Shown: in pieces, positions 45,922-55,268 of the stretch
Position numbering within the stretch: the first letter of the stretch is position 1
Layout of the letters: every line of letters starts with the position of its first letter
Assembly (NCBI GenBank): GCA_910587515.1
Contig: CAJULW010000014.1
Coordinates: forward strand, 62,001-126,000
DNA length: 64,000 nucleotides
DNA from: an uncultured Duncaniella sp.
GTDB taxonomy: Bacteria > Bacteroidota > Bacteroidia > Bacteroidales > Muribaculaceae
Reading direction: 5' to 3'
Made by a program: the position numbers and the translations under genes
The notes under the pieces: model-generated
Told to the model about the DNA's origin: nothing
The model's database searches: none
The model's input: only the letters and a program-made list of their open reading frames with translations

Positions 45922-45965
45922 AGCACAGAGTCCCCGACCGTTTGACAGGTCGGGGACTCTGTGCT
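45922..45965 (+). terminator. Terminator of the S41 protease gene
   Basis: 18-bp perfect stem (45922-45939 with 45948-45965), 8-base loop; only a weak T-run follows. The rest of the gap 45966-46666 contains the remnant at 46109-46398 and the rplS promoter. Confidence 0.85.
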
Positions 45966-46108
45966 ATAAAGACTTTATACAGTTCCCACTGTTTTCATGT
46001 CCGCCATAATCGCAAACTCACACCCCATCAACCATGACAGGAACATGCCGTCCTAAATAGCCTGTAGATCATTTAAAGATGCAAGTCGCAGGTTCTTTAA
46101 TCAAGAAT

Positions 46109-46398
46109 TCAATTCCCATTTTTATTTTGTAATCTTAATTTATCCTGAATTCCTAGCAAGAGTTGTTCTGTCGCGTTTTTGTCTTTATATAAGAGATAAT
46201 ATATCGCTCCATCATTCCGTGTAATGCGTACGAAAAATTTATCGGAATGAATGAAGAAAATTATGTTTTTGCCTTCTGTGGTACGAAGCCCGCCCGAAGC
46301 GAATCCCAGCTAATGCGAATCCATTTGTCCTGATACTTATTTGGGGCAGTGATCGAAACAGTGTCGTCAGATATAAATGTATACTCAACCGTATCTGA
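46109..46398 (-). pseudogene. Remnant of a frameshifted gene of unknown family
   Basis: On the minus strand one frame reads about 38 protein-like residues (starting SDTVEYTFISDD, including KWIRISWDSLRAGF). Another frame then continues to a stop at 46109-46111 with about 57 more (KNIIFFIHSDKFFVRITRND, LGIQDKLRLQNKNGN). The switch falls near 46270-46300 and needs a one-base loss or two-base gain. A stop (TAG) lies just upstream at 46399-46401, and a second in-frame stop further up. The base composition is AT-rich. The family is not recognised. Chance open frames are the alternative. Confidence 0.5.
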
Positions 46399-46551
46399 CT
46401 AAATATGACCAAAAACGCAAACATATTATCTATAGGTGTCGACGGGCATATAAATACGGATGTAACAATGGCCACAGGCTTTATGCCTTAAAAAACTTTG
46501 ATGTTGTAAAAAATCAAGATACGTCAGCAGTGTATATTTTCTTTCAAAATA

Positions 46552-46582
46552 TTGCAATTGAGCCATTTTTGCATTATCTTTG
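46552..46582 (+). promoter_or_regulatory. Promoter of rplS
   Basis: TTG at 46552-46554, 20 bp, TATCTTTG at 46575-46582. Leader about 78 bases, AT-rich. Confidence 0.75.
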
Positions 46583-46666
46583 CAGCCGATTTCGCAATCT
46601 CTGGCAGGACATGCAGCCTGCGAACATTGCGAGTAGTGTTAACATTTTTAATATACGTATAAAAAA

Positions 46667-47029
46667 ATGGACTTAATTAAAGTTGCCGAAGAAGCTTTCG
46701 CTACAGGCAAACAGCATCCCGACTTCCATCCCGGTGACACTATCACTGTCGCATACCGTATCAAGGAAGGCAACAAGGAGCGTATTCAGCAGTACCGCGG
46801 TGTTGTTATCCGCATCTCCGGTGAGGGTGACAAACGTCGTTTCACCGTACGCAAAATTTCAGACAATATCGGTGTTGAACGTATCTTCCCTATCGAGTCA
46901 CCTTTCATCGACTCCATCACCATCAACAAATATGGTAAGGTACGTCGCGCGAAACTTTACTATCTCCGCAAGCTCACAGGCAAGAAAGCCCGCATCAAAG
47001 AGCGTCGCGTAGTAAAGAAAGCCGAATAA
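46667..47029 (+). CDS. rplS: Ribosomal protein L19
   Basis: Large-subunit protein at the 30S-50S interface. 120 residues with FHPGDTITVAYRIKEG, GVVIRISGEG, ERIFPIESPFIDSI and KLYYLRKLTGKKARIKE, as in the family. It stands alone here, with its own promoter and terminator, whereas many bacteria group it with rpsP-rimM-trmD. Confidence 0.98.
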   Translation: MDLIKVAEEAFATGKQHPDFHPGDTITVAYRIKEGNKERIQQYRGVVIRISGEGDKRRFTVRKISDNIGVERIFPIESPFIDSITINKYGKVRRAKLYYLRKLTGKKARIKERRVVKKAE

Positions 47030-47087
47030 AGAAGAAATATAATACCCGCCCGTCCGGGCGTCCCCAAACTCCATCGCCCGGACAATA

Positions 47088-47149
47088 AAAGAACCGCAAA
47101 GCCGTATCACCGAGAGGCGAGAAAGCAAATTGCGGTTCTTTAATTTTTT
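47088..47149 (+). terminator. Terminator of rplS
   Basis: 12-bp stem AAAGAACCGCAA/TTGCGGTTCTTT with a 30-base loop, then AATTTTTT. The 3' arm GCGGTTCTTT also occurs in the terminator at 51182-51227. Confidence 0.85.
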
Positions 47150-47171
47150 ACAATCTTCAATCCTACCGGAC

Positions 47172-47321
47172 TCATAAATTCAGTGGCGGAATGAAAGCGG
47201 CCACATCCGTGTCACCGAAAATATCGGCAATGGTGAGCCATAACATAAGAAGTATGATCAATACCACAACTCCGATAACGAGCCACACCACGGCTCCTTT
47301 TTTTGTCTTCTTCTCGCTCAT
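47172..47321 (-). CDS. Small single-helix membrane protein
   Basis: 49 residues, ATG at 47321, stop at 47172-47174. A basic N-terminus (MSEKKTKKGA) precedes one strong membrane helix (VVWLVIGVVVLIILLMLWL, residues 11-29), then an acidic-hydrophobic tail (IADIFGDTDVAAF). The Lys start and helix suggest the N-terminus stays in the cytoplasm. No family recognised; the composition is that of a real protein. Convergent with rplS. Confidence 0.7.
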   Translation of the reverse strand: MSEKKTKKGAVVWLVIGVVVLIILLMLWLTIADIFGDTDVAAFIPPLNL

Positions 47322-47487
47322 AATCATTATATAGTTTACTGGTGATACTGTCTGACATATCCATTAAAACATCTCCATTGGCCAAAAAGTTCCAAACACA
47401 CACGGCACACAAGCATCGGTGACAGGCCTGAAAAACCTCCCATAAACTTCACATGACAAATCTATATGAGAATTCGGGATTAATTTG

Positions 47488-47495
47488 TAACTTTG
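47488..47495 (+). promoter_or_regulatory. Promoter -7 box of hpt
   Basis: TAACTTTG at 47488-47495, 24 bp before the ATG at 47520; it excludes starts upstream of about 47500. Confidence 0.65.
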
Positions 47496-47519
47496 CGTGC
47501 AAATTTTCCGCCCAGAGCC

Positions 47520-48065
47520 ATGAGACATAAATGCTATCAAGGGATGAAATTTCGCCCCTATATCGACAACTCCCAAATCAAAGCACGCATCAACGAACTT
47601 GCCGGAGACATCATCTCCGCCTATGCCGAAAAAAAGCCATTGTTTATATGTGTGCTCAACGGTGCAGCTCCTTTTGCCGTAGATCTTTTCAGAGCATGTG
47701 AAGACATTGATGCAGAACTCTCTTTCATGCGACTTAAAAGCTATGAAGGGACCGGATCGACCGGGGTAGTAAAACAGGTAATGGGACTCAGCGAAAAGCT
47801 GGAAGGCCGCGACATTATATTGGTCGAGGACATCATTGACACAGGCAACACAATGGCAAAGCTTCTTGACGACCTTCGTCAACACAAGCCATCGTCCATA
47901 AGAATCGCCACACTTTTGTTCAAACCACAGGCTCTACAACATCCAGAACTACATCCGGACTATGTAGGCTTCGAAATCCCGACAAAATTCATCATCGGCT
48001 ATGGCCTTGACATCGACGGTCTCGCCCGTAACCTCAACGACATCTATATACTCGACGAAGATTAA
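47520..48065 (+). CDS. hpt: Hypoxanthine phosphoribosyltransferase
   Basis: Purine salvage enzyme: hypoxanthine or guanine plus PRPP gives IMP or GMP. 181 residues with the PRPP motif ILVEDIIDTGNTM, PLFICVLNGAAPF and the SMRLKSYEG-like FMRLKSYEGTGS loop. The start is set by the -7 box at 47488; an internal ATG at 47544 (MKFRPYIDN) is the alternative. Followed by adk, also a nucleotide-pool enzyme. Confidence 0.95.
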   Translation: MRHKCYQGMKFRPYIDNSQIKARINELAGDIISAYAEKKPLFICVLNGAAPFAVDLFRACEDIDAELSFMRLKSYEGTGSTGVVKQVMGLSEKLEGRDIILVEDIIDTGNTMAKLLDDLRQHKPSSIRIATLLFKPQALQHPELHPDYVGFEIPTKFIIGYGLDIDGLARNLNDIYILDED

Positions 48066-48148
48066 CCTATCCTTCATCAGCCATACGTCATAGCCGACCC
48101 GCGATCAACACACTCGTACATACATATAGGTATTTTAAAGGATAAAGA

Positions 48149-48745
48149 ATGTTTAATATTGTAATTTTCGGTGCGCCCGGTAGCGGTAAGGGCACACAGA
48201 GCCAAAAACTTATTGACCGATACGGTCTCACCCACATTTCAACCGGTGACGTATTGCGCGCGCAGATCACCGCCGGGACAGAACTCGGCAATATAGCCGA
48301 CAGCTATATCTCAAAAGGGCACCTAATACCCGACGATCTCATGGTCGATATTCTCGCCAATGAGATAGACCGTCTACGACCGCAGGCCAATGGATTTATT
48401 TTCGATGGTTTCCCACGCACAATACCTCAGGCCGAAGCATTGAAAAAAATGCTTGGACAGCGTGGTGAAGAGGTGCATTCTGTGATCGGTCTTGAAGTGG
48501 ATGATGAGGAACTGATGAAACGCCTTGTAAAACGCGGAGCCGAAAGCGGCCGCTCGGACGACAATCCCTCGACAATCAGCAACAGACTGAAAATATATCA
48601 TACAACCACATCCCCTTTACGAGAATATTACACAACCGAAGGCAAATACCGTCCGATCCATGGTCTGGGCCATGTCGACGAAATATTCCAACGGATCACG
48701 GATTCCATCGACGCACATCCGTCATCACCGAAAGCGAAAAACTAA
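48149..48745 (+). CDS. adk: Adenylate kinase
   Basis: Balances AMP, ADP and ATP. 198 residues with P-loop GAPGSGKGTQ, the AMP-binding ISTGDVLRA and FDGFPRTIPQAEAL stretches. The LID is the short form without zinc cysteines (KRGAESGRSDDNP). Lies 83 bp after hpt on the same strand. Confidence 0.97.
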   Translation: MFNIVIFGAPGSGKGTQSQKLIDRYGLTHISTGDVLRAQITAGTELGNIADSYISKGHLIPDDLMVDILANEIDRLRPQANGFIFDGFPRTIPQAEALKKMLGQRGEEVHSVIGLEVDDEELMKRLVKRGAESGRSDDNPSTISNRLKIYHTTTSPLREYYTTEGKYRPIHGLGHVDEIFQRITDSIDAHPSSPKAKN

Positions 48746-48809
48746 AACGGCACTCAATCCTGTCCGATCGAACATATCGGATTGCCATTTCTCATAAAAA
48801 AACACTAAA

Positions 48810-49031
48810 TTGAAAGATCTTCCTCCCGTAGATACACTCTCCTACGCCCAAAGCCTTAACGAGCTTGAAACAATCCTTCGTACAATGCAGAGCGACAGTT
48901 GCGACATAGACCATCTCGCTGCATACACCAAGCGTGCGTCAGAACTGCTCAAAGCCTGCCGCTCGCGCTTAACCACAACCGAAGAAGAGCTTCACCGCAT
49001 TCTTTCCGACCTCGAAGACAGAGCCGTCTGA
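48810..49031 (+). CDS. xseB: Exodeoxyribonuclease VII small subunit, TTG start
   Basis: 73 residues with the family pattern SYAQSLNELETILRTMQSD and a C-terminal coiled region (LLKACRSRLTTTEEELHRIL). XseB binds XseA in a complex that degrades single-stranded DNA. No ATG lies in frame before the domain; the first is too far inside, so TTG at 48810 is the likely start. xseA, often the direct neighbour, is not in this window. Confidence 0.88.
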   Translation: MKDLPPVDTLSYAQSLNELETILRTMQSDSCDIDHLAAYTKRASELLKACRSRLTTTEEELHRILSDLEDRAV

Positions 49032-49075
49032 GAATGTAAACACGGGGAAACAAGACATACACAACACTCTTAACT

Positions 49076-51130
49076 ATGAAGTCAATATCAATTGCAATGG
49101 CAATGACTCTCGCCTTAGGCTCAGCCGCTACATCATCGGCCGCCTCTAAAACAGAGCACCTGAAAAGCCTCAATCCCGCCTATTTTGACAATAACACAGC
49201 TCCGGGCAAGGATTTCTATACACACGTGAACAAAGGATGGCTCGAAGCACATCCATTGACAGACGAACATGCCCATTACGGCCAATTCAATATACTTAAC
49301 GACTCTTCTGAAGCACGTGTAAAAGAAATCATTCTCAACCTCGGCAAAACAAATCCGAAACCCGGGACTGTGGCACACAAAGTATGGACAGTCTACTCTC
49401 AGGCCATGGATACTGCACGCCGTAACTCCGAAGGGGCAACTCCCATACTCGCTGACCTAAAAAAGATCGAAAATACACCTCACGAGGGGATGGAGGATCT
49501 ATTTATATGGATGCACGGCAATTACGCAAGTCCGTTTTTCGGAGCCGGACCGATGGAAGATCTCGCCAACTCACAGGTATACGCCATGTACGTCTCAGGT
49601 GGAGGCATGGGACTTAGCGACCGTGACTACTACCTGAAAGATGACGAACGCAACACTGACGTGCGCAACGCATACAAAAAACTGATCGCGGCCCAAATGC
49701 GCAATGCCGGCTATTCCGAACAGGACGCACAACGCATTGTCGACAACGTCATGAAAATCGAGACAGCCCTCGCAGACTCCGCTAAAACACGTGAGGAGAG
49801 CCGCGACATACCTGCCATGTACAACCCGCGCTCTTTCGCACAGCTTAAAGAACAATATCCGCATATCAATTGGGATCGGTTCTTCATAGAGACAATGGGA
49901 ATCGCATCTCCTGAAAACGTCATCGTCACCGACCTAAAATCAGTCAGTCAAGCCGATAAACTGATGTCGACTTTGACCGACCGTGAAATCAAAGACTATT
50001 ATATTTGGAAATATGTCAACCAAGCGGCATCCACGCTCAGCAATGATTTCACTGACGCGAACTTTGAATTCTCAAAAGTGATGAGCGGGGTGCAAGAACA
50101 ACGCCCCTTATGGAAACGTGCGCTCGGAGCCACAGAGAGCGCACTCGGTGAAGCTGTAGGACAACTATATGTCGAAAAACACTTCCCGAAGTCGTCAAAA
50201 GATTATATGCTCGGCCTTGTTGAGAATCTGAGAACCGCCCTCGGAAAACACATCCAAAATCTCGATTGGATGAGCGACACCACAAAAGCACGCGCACTTG
50301 ACAAGCTCAGTGCGTTCGCTGTCAAAATCGGCTATCCCGATAAATGGAAAGACTATTCTACAATGACAATAGACCCCAAGCTCAGCTACTACGAGAACAT
50401 GCACAACATAAGCATGTGGCATCAGGCCGAGAACTACGCAAAATGGGGCAAACCAGTTGACCGTAGCGAATGGGCCATGACTCCACAGACTGTCAACGCC
50501 TACTACAATCCTCTCGCCAACGAAATCGTATTCCCTGCCGCCATCCTTCAGGCCCCGTTCTTCGATCCTGAAGCTTCCGACGCTGAAAACTACGGAGGCA
50601 TCGGAGTCGTAATCGGACATGAGATGACCCACGGTTTCGATGACCAGGGACGAAACTTCGACGCAAACGGCAATATGACAAGCTGGTGGACTGAAGAAGA
50701 CGCAGCCAAATTCAACGAAAAAGCCAAAGGGCTGATAGCACAGTTCGACGAAGTTGAAGTTTTGCCCGGACTGAAGGCAAACGGACAATACACACTCGGG
50801 GAGAACATCGCAGACCAAGGCGGATTGAGAGTGGCCATGACAGCATTCCTTGACGCACAAAAACAAAAAGGCGTTGACATAAAGTCACCCGAAGCCCGCA
50901 TAGACGGCCTTGACCCCATGCAGGTGTTCTACCTGAACTATGCAGCCTTATGGGCAACTAATATACGCGACGAAGAGATCCGGTCATTAACCACCGGTGA
51001 CGTTCATTCTCTCGGATGTAACCGTGTCAACGTCACATTACGCAACATAGCACCTTTCTTTGAAGCATTCTCCATCACAGAAAACCAACCGATGTTCCGT
51101 CCGGAATCCGAACGTGTCATTATCTGGTAA
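49076..51130 (+). CDS. M13-family metallopeptidase (PepO/neprilysin-like)
   Basis: 684 residues with signal peptide (cut near AATSSAAS), so periplasmic or surface. Zinc motif HEMTH at 515-519, followed by the third ligand in ENIADQGGL. The M13_N domain fills the N-terminal two thirds. NAYYNPLANEIVFPAAILQ is the family's substrate-binding stretch. It cleaves peptides. Followed by a hairpin at 51182. Confidence 0.96.
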   Translation: MKSISIAMAMTLALGSAATSSAASKTEHLKSLNPAYFDNNTAPGKDFYTHVNKGWLEAHPLTDEHAHYGQFNILNDSSEARVKEIILNLGKTNPKPGTVAHKVWTVYSQAMDTARRNSEGATPILADLKKIENTPHEGMEDLFIWMHGNYASPFFGAGPMEDLANSQVYAMYVSGGGMGLSDRDYYLKDDERNTDVRNAYKKLIAAQMRNAGYSEQDAQRIVDNVMKIETALADSAKTREESRDIPAMYNPRSFAQLKEQYPHINWDRFFIETMGIASPENVIVTDLKSVSQADKLMSTLTDREIKDYYIWKYVNQAASTLSNDFTDANFEFSKVMSGVQEQRPLWKRALGATESALGEAVGQLYVEKHFPKSSKDYMLGLVENLRTALGKHIQNLDWMSDTTKARALDKLSAFAVKIGYPDKWKDYSTMTIDPKLSYYENMHNISMWHQAENYAKWGKPVDRSEWAMTPQTVNAYYNPLANEIVFPAAILQAPFFDPEASDAENYGGIGVVIGHEMTHGFDDQGRNFDANGNMTSWWTEEDAAKFNEKAKGLIAQFDEVEVLPGLKANGQYTLGENIADQGGLRVAMTAFLDAQKQKGVDIKSPEARIDGLDPMQVFYLNYAALWATNIRDEEIRSLTTGDVHSLGCNRVNVTLRNIAPFFEAFSITENQPMFRPESERVIIW

Positions 51131-51181
51131 AAAACCGGGACAAAAAACATTAAAGAGGAAAATCTAATAATACCCGAATCG

Positions 51182-51227
51182 AAAGAACCGCCTCCGCTAC
51201 ATTTATCAGTAGCAGGGGCGGTTCTTT
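51182..51227. terminator. Terminator between M13 and WYL genes
   Basis: Near-perfect 19-bp stem (AAAGAACCGCCTCCGCTAC against 51209-51227) with an 8-base loop. It lies between convergent genes and may serve both. Confidence 0.85.
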
Positions 51228-51300
51228 AAAAATAGTGTTTTGATACACAAAAATTTTTTAACCTAAAACACCGTCTATACACGCTGACAATATTTTACGG

Positions 51301-52197
51301 TTACATCTCATATTGCGCGAGAGCATCACGCAAAGCTGTGGTAACCATAGCCTTTAGCTCCGGAGGGTTCATCACCTTTACATCCGCCCCATGCGATAAA
51401 AGCTCACGCACAAAATCAGGAGTAAGCCGCAACCTGTAATGAAAATCAGAAAAATCATCATGTATCTCTTCGCGTTGTGAATGATGGAGCGGCAGAGCCC
51501 GGAGATATTTAGCCTGACGCGGACCGGTACGTATGACAACGTCATATGCCTCTCCCTGCGAAAACACTATCCCGAAAGAATCTCTTACGAAATCACCGGC
51601 ATCGAAACCAGGATCCGCACTGAATGTGTCCGGATCGACAGTCACATCCTCCATTCGGTCGAGCGCGTATGTTTTTACGACGTTGTCGCGCACGTTAAGT
51701 CCCGTGACATACCATCGCTGACGGAATATCTTCAGGAAATAAGGCTCGACCAAAACATCACGAGTCGGATTGACACGAGTGTATGGCCTATATGTAAAAC
51801 GCAACGGATGCTTCTCCCTCAATGCCGAAATAACCTGCGACAGATATAGCCTGGCCGAAGGGACATCCTCAAGAAATATGAGATCCGAGACATCGCTCAC
51901 CGACGAGAGAACATTGCTCATCGCAGCGGAATTAAGCAACCAGTCTGTGACACTTTCCTGATGCGAGTCTCCGGAATCAATATAATATTCGTAGGTAGCT
52001 GTATTGCATTCGATATTTATGCTGAACAGATCCTCTATAGCATTCCGATAGTTATAGAACGTACGCCTGGGCAAAGGATTACCGTCCGAATACGACGATT
52101 GCATCCATAATTCATTGAGACGTTCACGTGTGACCGCCCCGTAGCGGCGTATAGTGTCAATTATCCATATATAACGCGCAAGCAGGTTTCGTGACAT
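51301..52197 (-). CDS. WYL-domain transcriptional regulator
   Basis: 298 residues from the ATG at 52197 (MSRNLLARYIWIID). A helix-turn-helix N-terminus (about 1-65, YGAVTRERLNELW, RRTFYNYRNAIEDLF) precedes a WYL domain (about 125-200, PLRFTYRPYTR, EPYFLKIFRQRWYVTGL) and a C-terminal WCX part. Such regulators sense ligands, some single-stranded DNA. Its target is unknown. A longer reading from 52242 is unlikely. Located 57 bp downstream of nhaC on the same strand. Confidence 0.9.
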   Translation of the reverse strand: MSRNLLARYIWIIDTIRRYGAVTRERLNELWMQSSYSDGNPLPRRTFYNYRNAIEDLFSINIECNTATYEYYIDSGDSHQESVTDWLLNSAAMSNVLSSVSDVSDLIFLEDVPSARLYLSQVISALREKHPLRFTYRPYTRVNPTRDVLVEPYFLKIFRQRWYVTGLNVRDNVVKTYALDRMEDVTVDPDTFSADPGFDAGDFVRDSFGIVFSQGEAYDVVIRTGPRQAKYLRALPLHHSQREEIHDDFSDFHYRLRLTPDFVRELLSHGADVKVMNPPELKAMVTTALRDALAQYEM

Positions 52198-52254
52198 ACA
52201 AATTACATGATGATTAGGAGTGAGCGAGTAAAGTAATAACAAAACCGCTGAATT

Positions 52255-53568
52255 TCAATTCAGACGTCGAGGGAAAAGAAAGATTATCGACAGAATTATC
52301 ATAACCGCAAGAGCCCACGGATAATAAAGATACGGAAAAGGCGATGCCGGTGAAATTCCGGCGAGCGAAGTGGCAAGCAATGTCTGCGCTCCGTAAGGTA
52401 TAAGACACTGCACCACACACGAGGCCGAGTCAAGCAGTGACGCGCTTTTTCGCGGGTCAATACCGTAACGCTCAGCTATGTCACGTGAAATTCCACCCAC
52501 AGTAATAATCGCCACAGTATTATTGGCCGTACACATGTTGACTATCCCTACAAGCAATGCCAAAATCGCCTGCGCCCCACGTCGGCCTGATATATGCGAG
52601 GTAAGACCTTGAAGCAAAAACTGTATGCCTCCGGCGGCCTTTATAATACCAAGCATTCCGGCGGCAAGAAGCGTTATTATAATAAGGTTTCCCATGCCAT
52701 CAATTCCAGCTCCTGCAAAACCGGCTATATCCATCAGAGAAAACCCCTCTGTCAATCCGAGCAAAACAGCAACAACAATTCCGAGTGTAAGCACTATGGT
52801 CACATTAATCCCAGCGATGGCTGTTGCGAGAACAACAACGTATGGAAGCACCAATGCTGGATTTCCATCATTAGACATAGTTATGGCAGACGTATCCTGT
52901 CCCATGACTATATATATCCCCAGGGTTATCACAGCCGCTGGAAGTGCGATCCAAAGATTAGCCTTGAATTTGTCAGCCATATCGCAACCCTGCGACCTGG
53001 TGGCCGCGATAGTCGTATCTGATATAAAAGAAAGATTATCCCCGAAAAAAGCGCCTCCGAGCACTACCGCAACATAAAACGCAATATCTGCGTCGACCAT
53101 TTGGGCCATCTCAACAGCAAGAGGAGTCAACGCCACTACGGTCCCTACGGAAGTACCCACCGAAAGCGATATGAAACACGCAGCGAAAAACAAGGTAGGC
53201 ACCACAAACTCGGGAGGAAAAAAACGCAATGCAAGATTCACTGTCGCATCAACCGCCCCTATCTCCTTGGCAACCGTCGCAAAAGCCCCGGCAAGCACAA
53301 ACACCCATATCATATACAATATGTTGGGATGCCCGGCCGCCCGGGAGAAAGTCTCTATCCGTTGTGCAAGCGAATGTCCGCTGTAAATCAAGACAGCCCA
53401 CATGGACGCCACGACGAGCGCGACAGCGATAGGCATCTTATAGAAATCGTCAAGCACGACCGACACAGCGACATAAAGCAAAAGAAAAACTATAACCGGT
53501 GACAATGCAAGCCACCCCTTTATTGCGGGGACACGCCTGTCCATCTCCATAACATCACGTTTAACCAT
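52255..53568 (-). CDS. nhaC: Na+/H+ antiporter, NhaC family
   Basis: 437 residues, about 11-12 helices. Family motifs: SVGTSVGTVVALTPLAV and GAFFGDNLSFISDTTIAATRSQGCDM, with acidic residues expected to bind ions. It exchanges Na+ for H+ at the inner membrane and fits an organism that maintains both gradients. A transporter for amino acid-like substrates is less likely. Confidence 0.9.
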   Translation of the reverse strand: MVKRDVMEMDRRVPAIKGWLALSPVIVFLLLYVAVSVVLDDFYKMPIAVALVVASMWAVLIYSGHSLAQRIETFSRAAGHPNILYMIWVFVLAGAFATVAKEIGAVDATVNLALRFFPPEFVVPTLFFAACFISLSVGTSVGTVVALTPLAVEMAQMVDADIAFYVAVVLGGAFFGDNLSFISDTTIAATRSQGCDMADKFKANLWIALPAAVITLGIYIVMGQDTSAITMSNDGNPALVLPYVVVLATAIAGINVTIVLTLGIVVAVLLGLTEGFSLMDIAGFAGAGIDGMGNLIIITLLAAGMLGIIKAAGGIQFLLQGLTSHISGRRGAQAILALLVGIVNMCTANNTVAIITVGGISRDIAERYGIDPRKSASLLDSASCVVQCLIPYGAQTLLATSLAGISPASPFPYLYYPWALAVMIILSIIFLFPRRLN

Positions 53569-53641
53569 TCCAAGCTATTCAGTTAATAAGATTTTATAAC
53601 AGCATTTACTAAACAAGAAGTCTTACAAAATTTTACGGGCA

Positions 53642-55240
53642 TCAAAATGGAACTTTAGCAACAGTCTGCCCCCAATTGCCTCGATCGAGATTGCGATACG
53701 ACAAAGCCTCCTGAAGATGATGTATCTTCACGGGAGCATCGACAGCTTCAGCAGTAGAAAGAGCCGGATCAAGTCCATATTCAATATCCGCTATCGTGCG
53801 TGCAACCTTAAGTATACGGTCGTAGGCTCTCGCACTCATGTCGAGTCGGATCATAGCCTCCTTGAGAGCCTGTAATCCATCTTTATCAACAGACGCATGG
53901 GCTCGCAACAGACGAGAATTCATCTGTGCGTTACAATGAACCCCGTTTTCCGTAGCGAAACGCAAAGCCTGTATCTCACGCGCGCGTATCACCCGTCGCT
54001 TCATATCCTGACTTTTTTCACCTTCACGGGCGGACGACAACTCGTCAAACGGGACAGGATATATTTCAACCTGAAGGTCTATACGGTCGAGTAAAGGCCC
54101 GCTGATACGGTTTAGATACTTCTGTATAGCAGCGGGACTGCACATACAATCCTTTGTCGGATGATTATAAAAACCACATGGACACGGATTCATCGAAGCC
54201 ACCAACATGAAACCGGCCGGATAGTCTATCGTATATTTGGCTCTGGCTATAGTTATATGCCGGTCTTCAAGAGGCTGGCGCATCACTTCAAGAACCTGTC
54301 GGGAAAATTCAGGAAATTCGTCCAGAAACAGCACTCCGTTATGGGCGAGAGAAATCTCTCCCGGAGCAGGATTGGAGCCACCACCGACAAGCGCGACAGG
54401 GGAGATAGTATGGTGAGGCGAACGGTAAGGGCGATTGGTCATCAACCGCGATCCGCTTTTCAACTTCCCTGCCACCGAATGTATTTTTGTAGTCTCAAGC
54501 GCCTCTGCAAGGGTCAACGGCGGAAGTATAGTCGGAATGCGCTTGGCCATCATTGACTTCCCGGCTCCAGGAGGCCCTACCATCAATATATTATGGCCTC
54601 CCGCACACGCCACTTCAAATGCCCGTTTGACATTTTCCTGGCCTTTGACTTCTGAAAAATCACAATCAAAAACAGACGAAGCCCTGGCAAACTCCTCGCG
54701 CGTATTTACAACAACAGGTTCCGGACAGAACCTTCCTGTAATAAAATCTATAACCTCACGCAAAGATTCCATTCCGTAGACGTCAAGATTGTTTACCACA
54801 GCGGCTTCCGTGACATTTGCTACAGGCACGATCATCCCTCTAAAGCCCATTTCACGTGCTTTGACCGCCATAGGCAAAGCACCTTTTATCGGAAGCAATG
54901 ATCCGTCGAGCGACAATTCGCCCATAATCATAAACGCATCCAACGAAACTGATGGTGCGATCTGCTCACACGCCGCAAGCACCCCAATAGCGATCGGAAG
55001 ATCGTATGCCGCCCCCTCCTTTCGGATATCGGCCGGAGACAGATTGACGACAAGACGACGCCTCGGCCACTTATAGCCCGACTGAGTTATCGCAGACAAT
55101 ACCCGCTGATAACTTTCCTTGACTGCCGTATCGGCCATCCCGACGAGTGAAAACTGCACACCGGCCTCGGCTACAGCCTCGATCGTGACAACGAGCGCGT
55201 CAATTCCATGGACAGCGGCTCCGTAAGTTTTAACCAACAT
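53642..55240 (-). CDS. YifB/ComM-family AAA+ ATPase
   Basis: 532 residues: ChlI-like N-terminal domain (SLVGMADTAVKESYQRV, SPADIRKEGAAYDLPIA), Mg-chelatase AAA+ module with Walker A GPPGAGKS and sensor stretch, a small Cys set (CPCGFYNHPTKDCMC), and the C-terminal domain. ComM in naturally competent bacteria is a helicase that aids branch migration in recombination; the role in Bacteroidales is not established. 28 bp upstream of its start lies the metH stop. Confidence 0.94.
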   Translation of the reverse strand: MLVKTYGAAVHGIDALVVTIEAVAEAGVQFSLVGMADTAVKESYQRVLSAITQSGYKWPRRRLVVNLSPADIRKEGAAYDLPIAIGVLAACEQIAPSVSLDAFMIMGELSLDGSLLPIKGALPMAVKAREMGFRGMIVPVANVTEAAVVNNLDVYGMESLREVIDFITGRFCPEPVVVNTREEFARASSVFDCDFSEVKGQENVKRAFEVACAGGHNILMVGPPGAGKSMMAKRIPTILPPLTLAEALETTKIHSVAGKLKSGSRLMTNRPYRSPHHTISPVALVGGGSNPAPGEISLAHNGVLFLDEFPEFSRQVLEVMRQPLEDRHITIARAKYTIDYPAGFMLVASMNPCPCGFYNHPTKDCMCSPAAIQKYLNRISGPLLDRIDLQVEIYPVPFDELSSAREGEKSQDMKRRVIRAREIQALRFATENGVHCNAQMNSRLLRAHASVDKDGLQALKEAMIRLDMSARAYDRILKVARTIADIEYGLDPALSTAEAVDAPVKIHHLQEALSYRNLDRGNWGQTVAKVPF

Positions 55241-55268
55241 ACTACATCGTTTTTATCTTATGAATGGC

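Noticed and set aside
45966..46108. Possible tRNA or small RNA in the gap after the S41 gene
   Set aside because: No cloverleaf could be drawn, and no promoter or terminator frames a transcript here.
46239..46475. 78-codon minus-strand frame
   Set aside because: It crosses the remnant in a third frame and has no protein-like pattern.
50195..50866. 223-codon minus-strand frame inside the M13 peptidase gene
   Set aside because: It mirrors the conserved zinc-peptidase region; no family features of its own.
54161..54556. 131-codon plus-strand frame inside the YifB gene
   Set aside because: It is the opposite strand of a well-conserved AAA+ domain.
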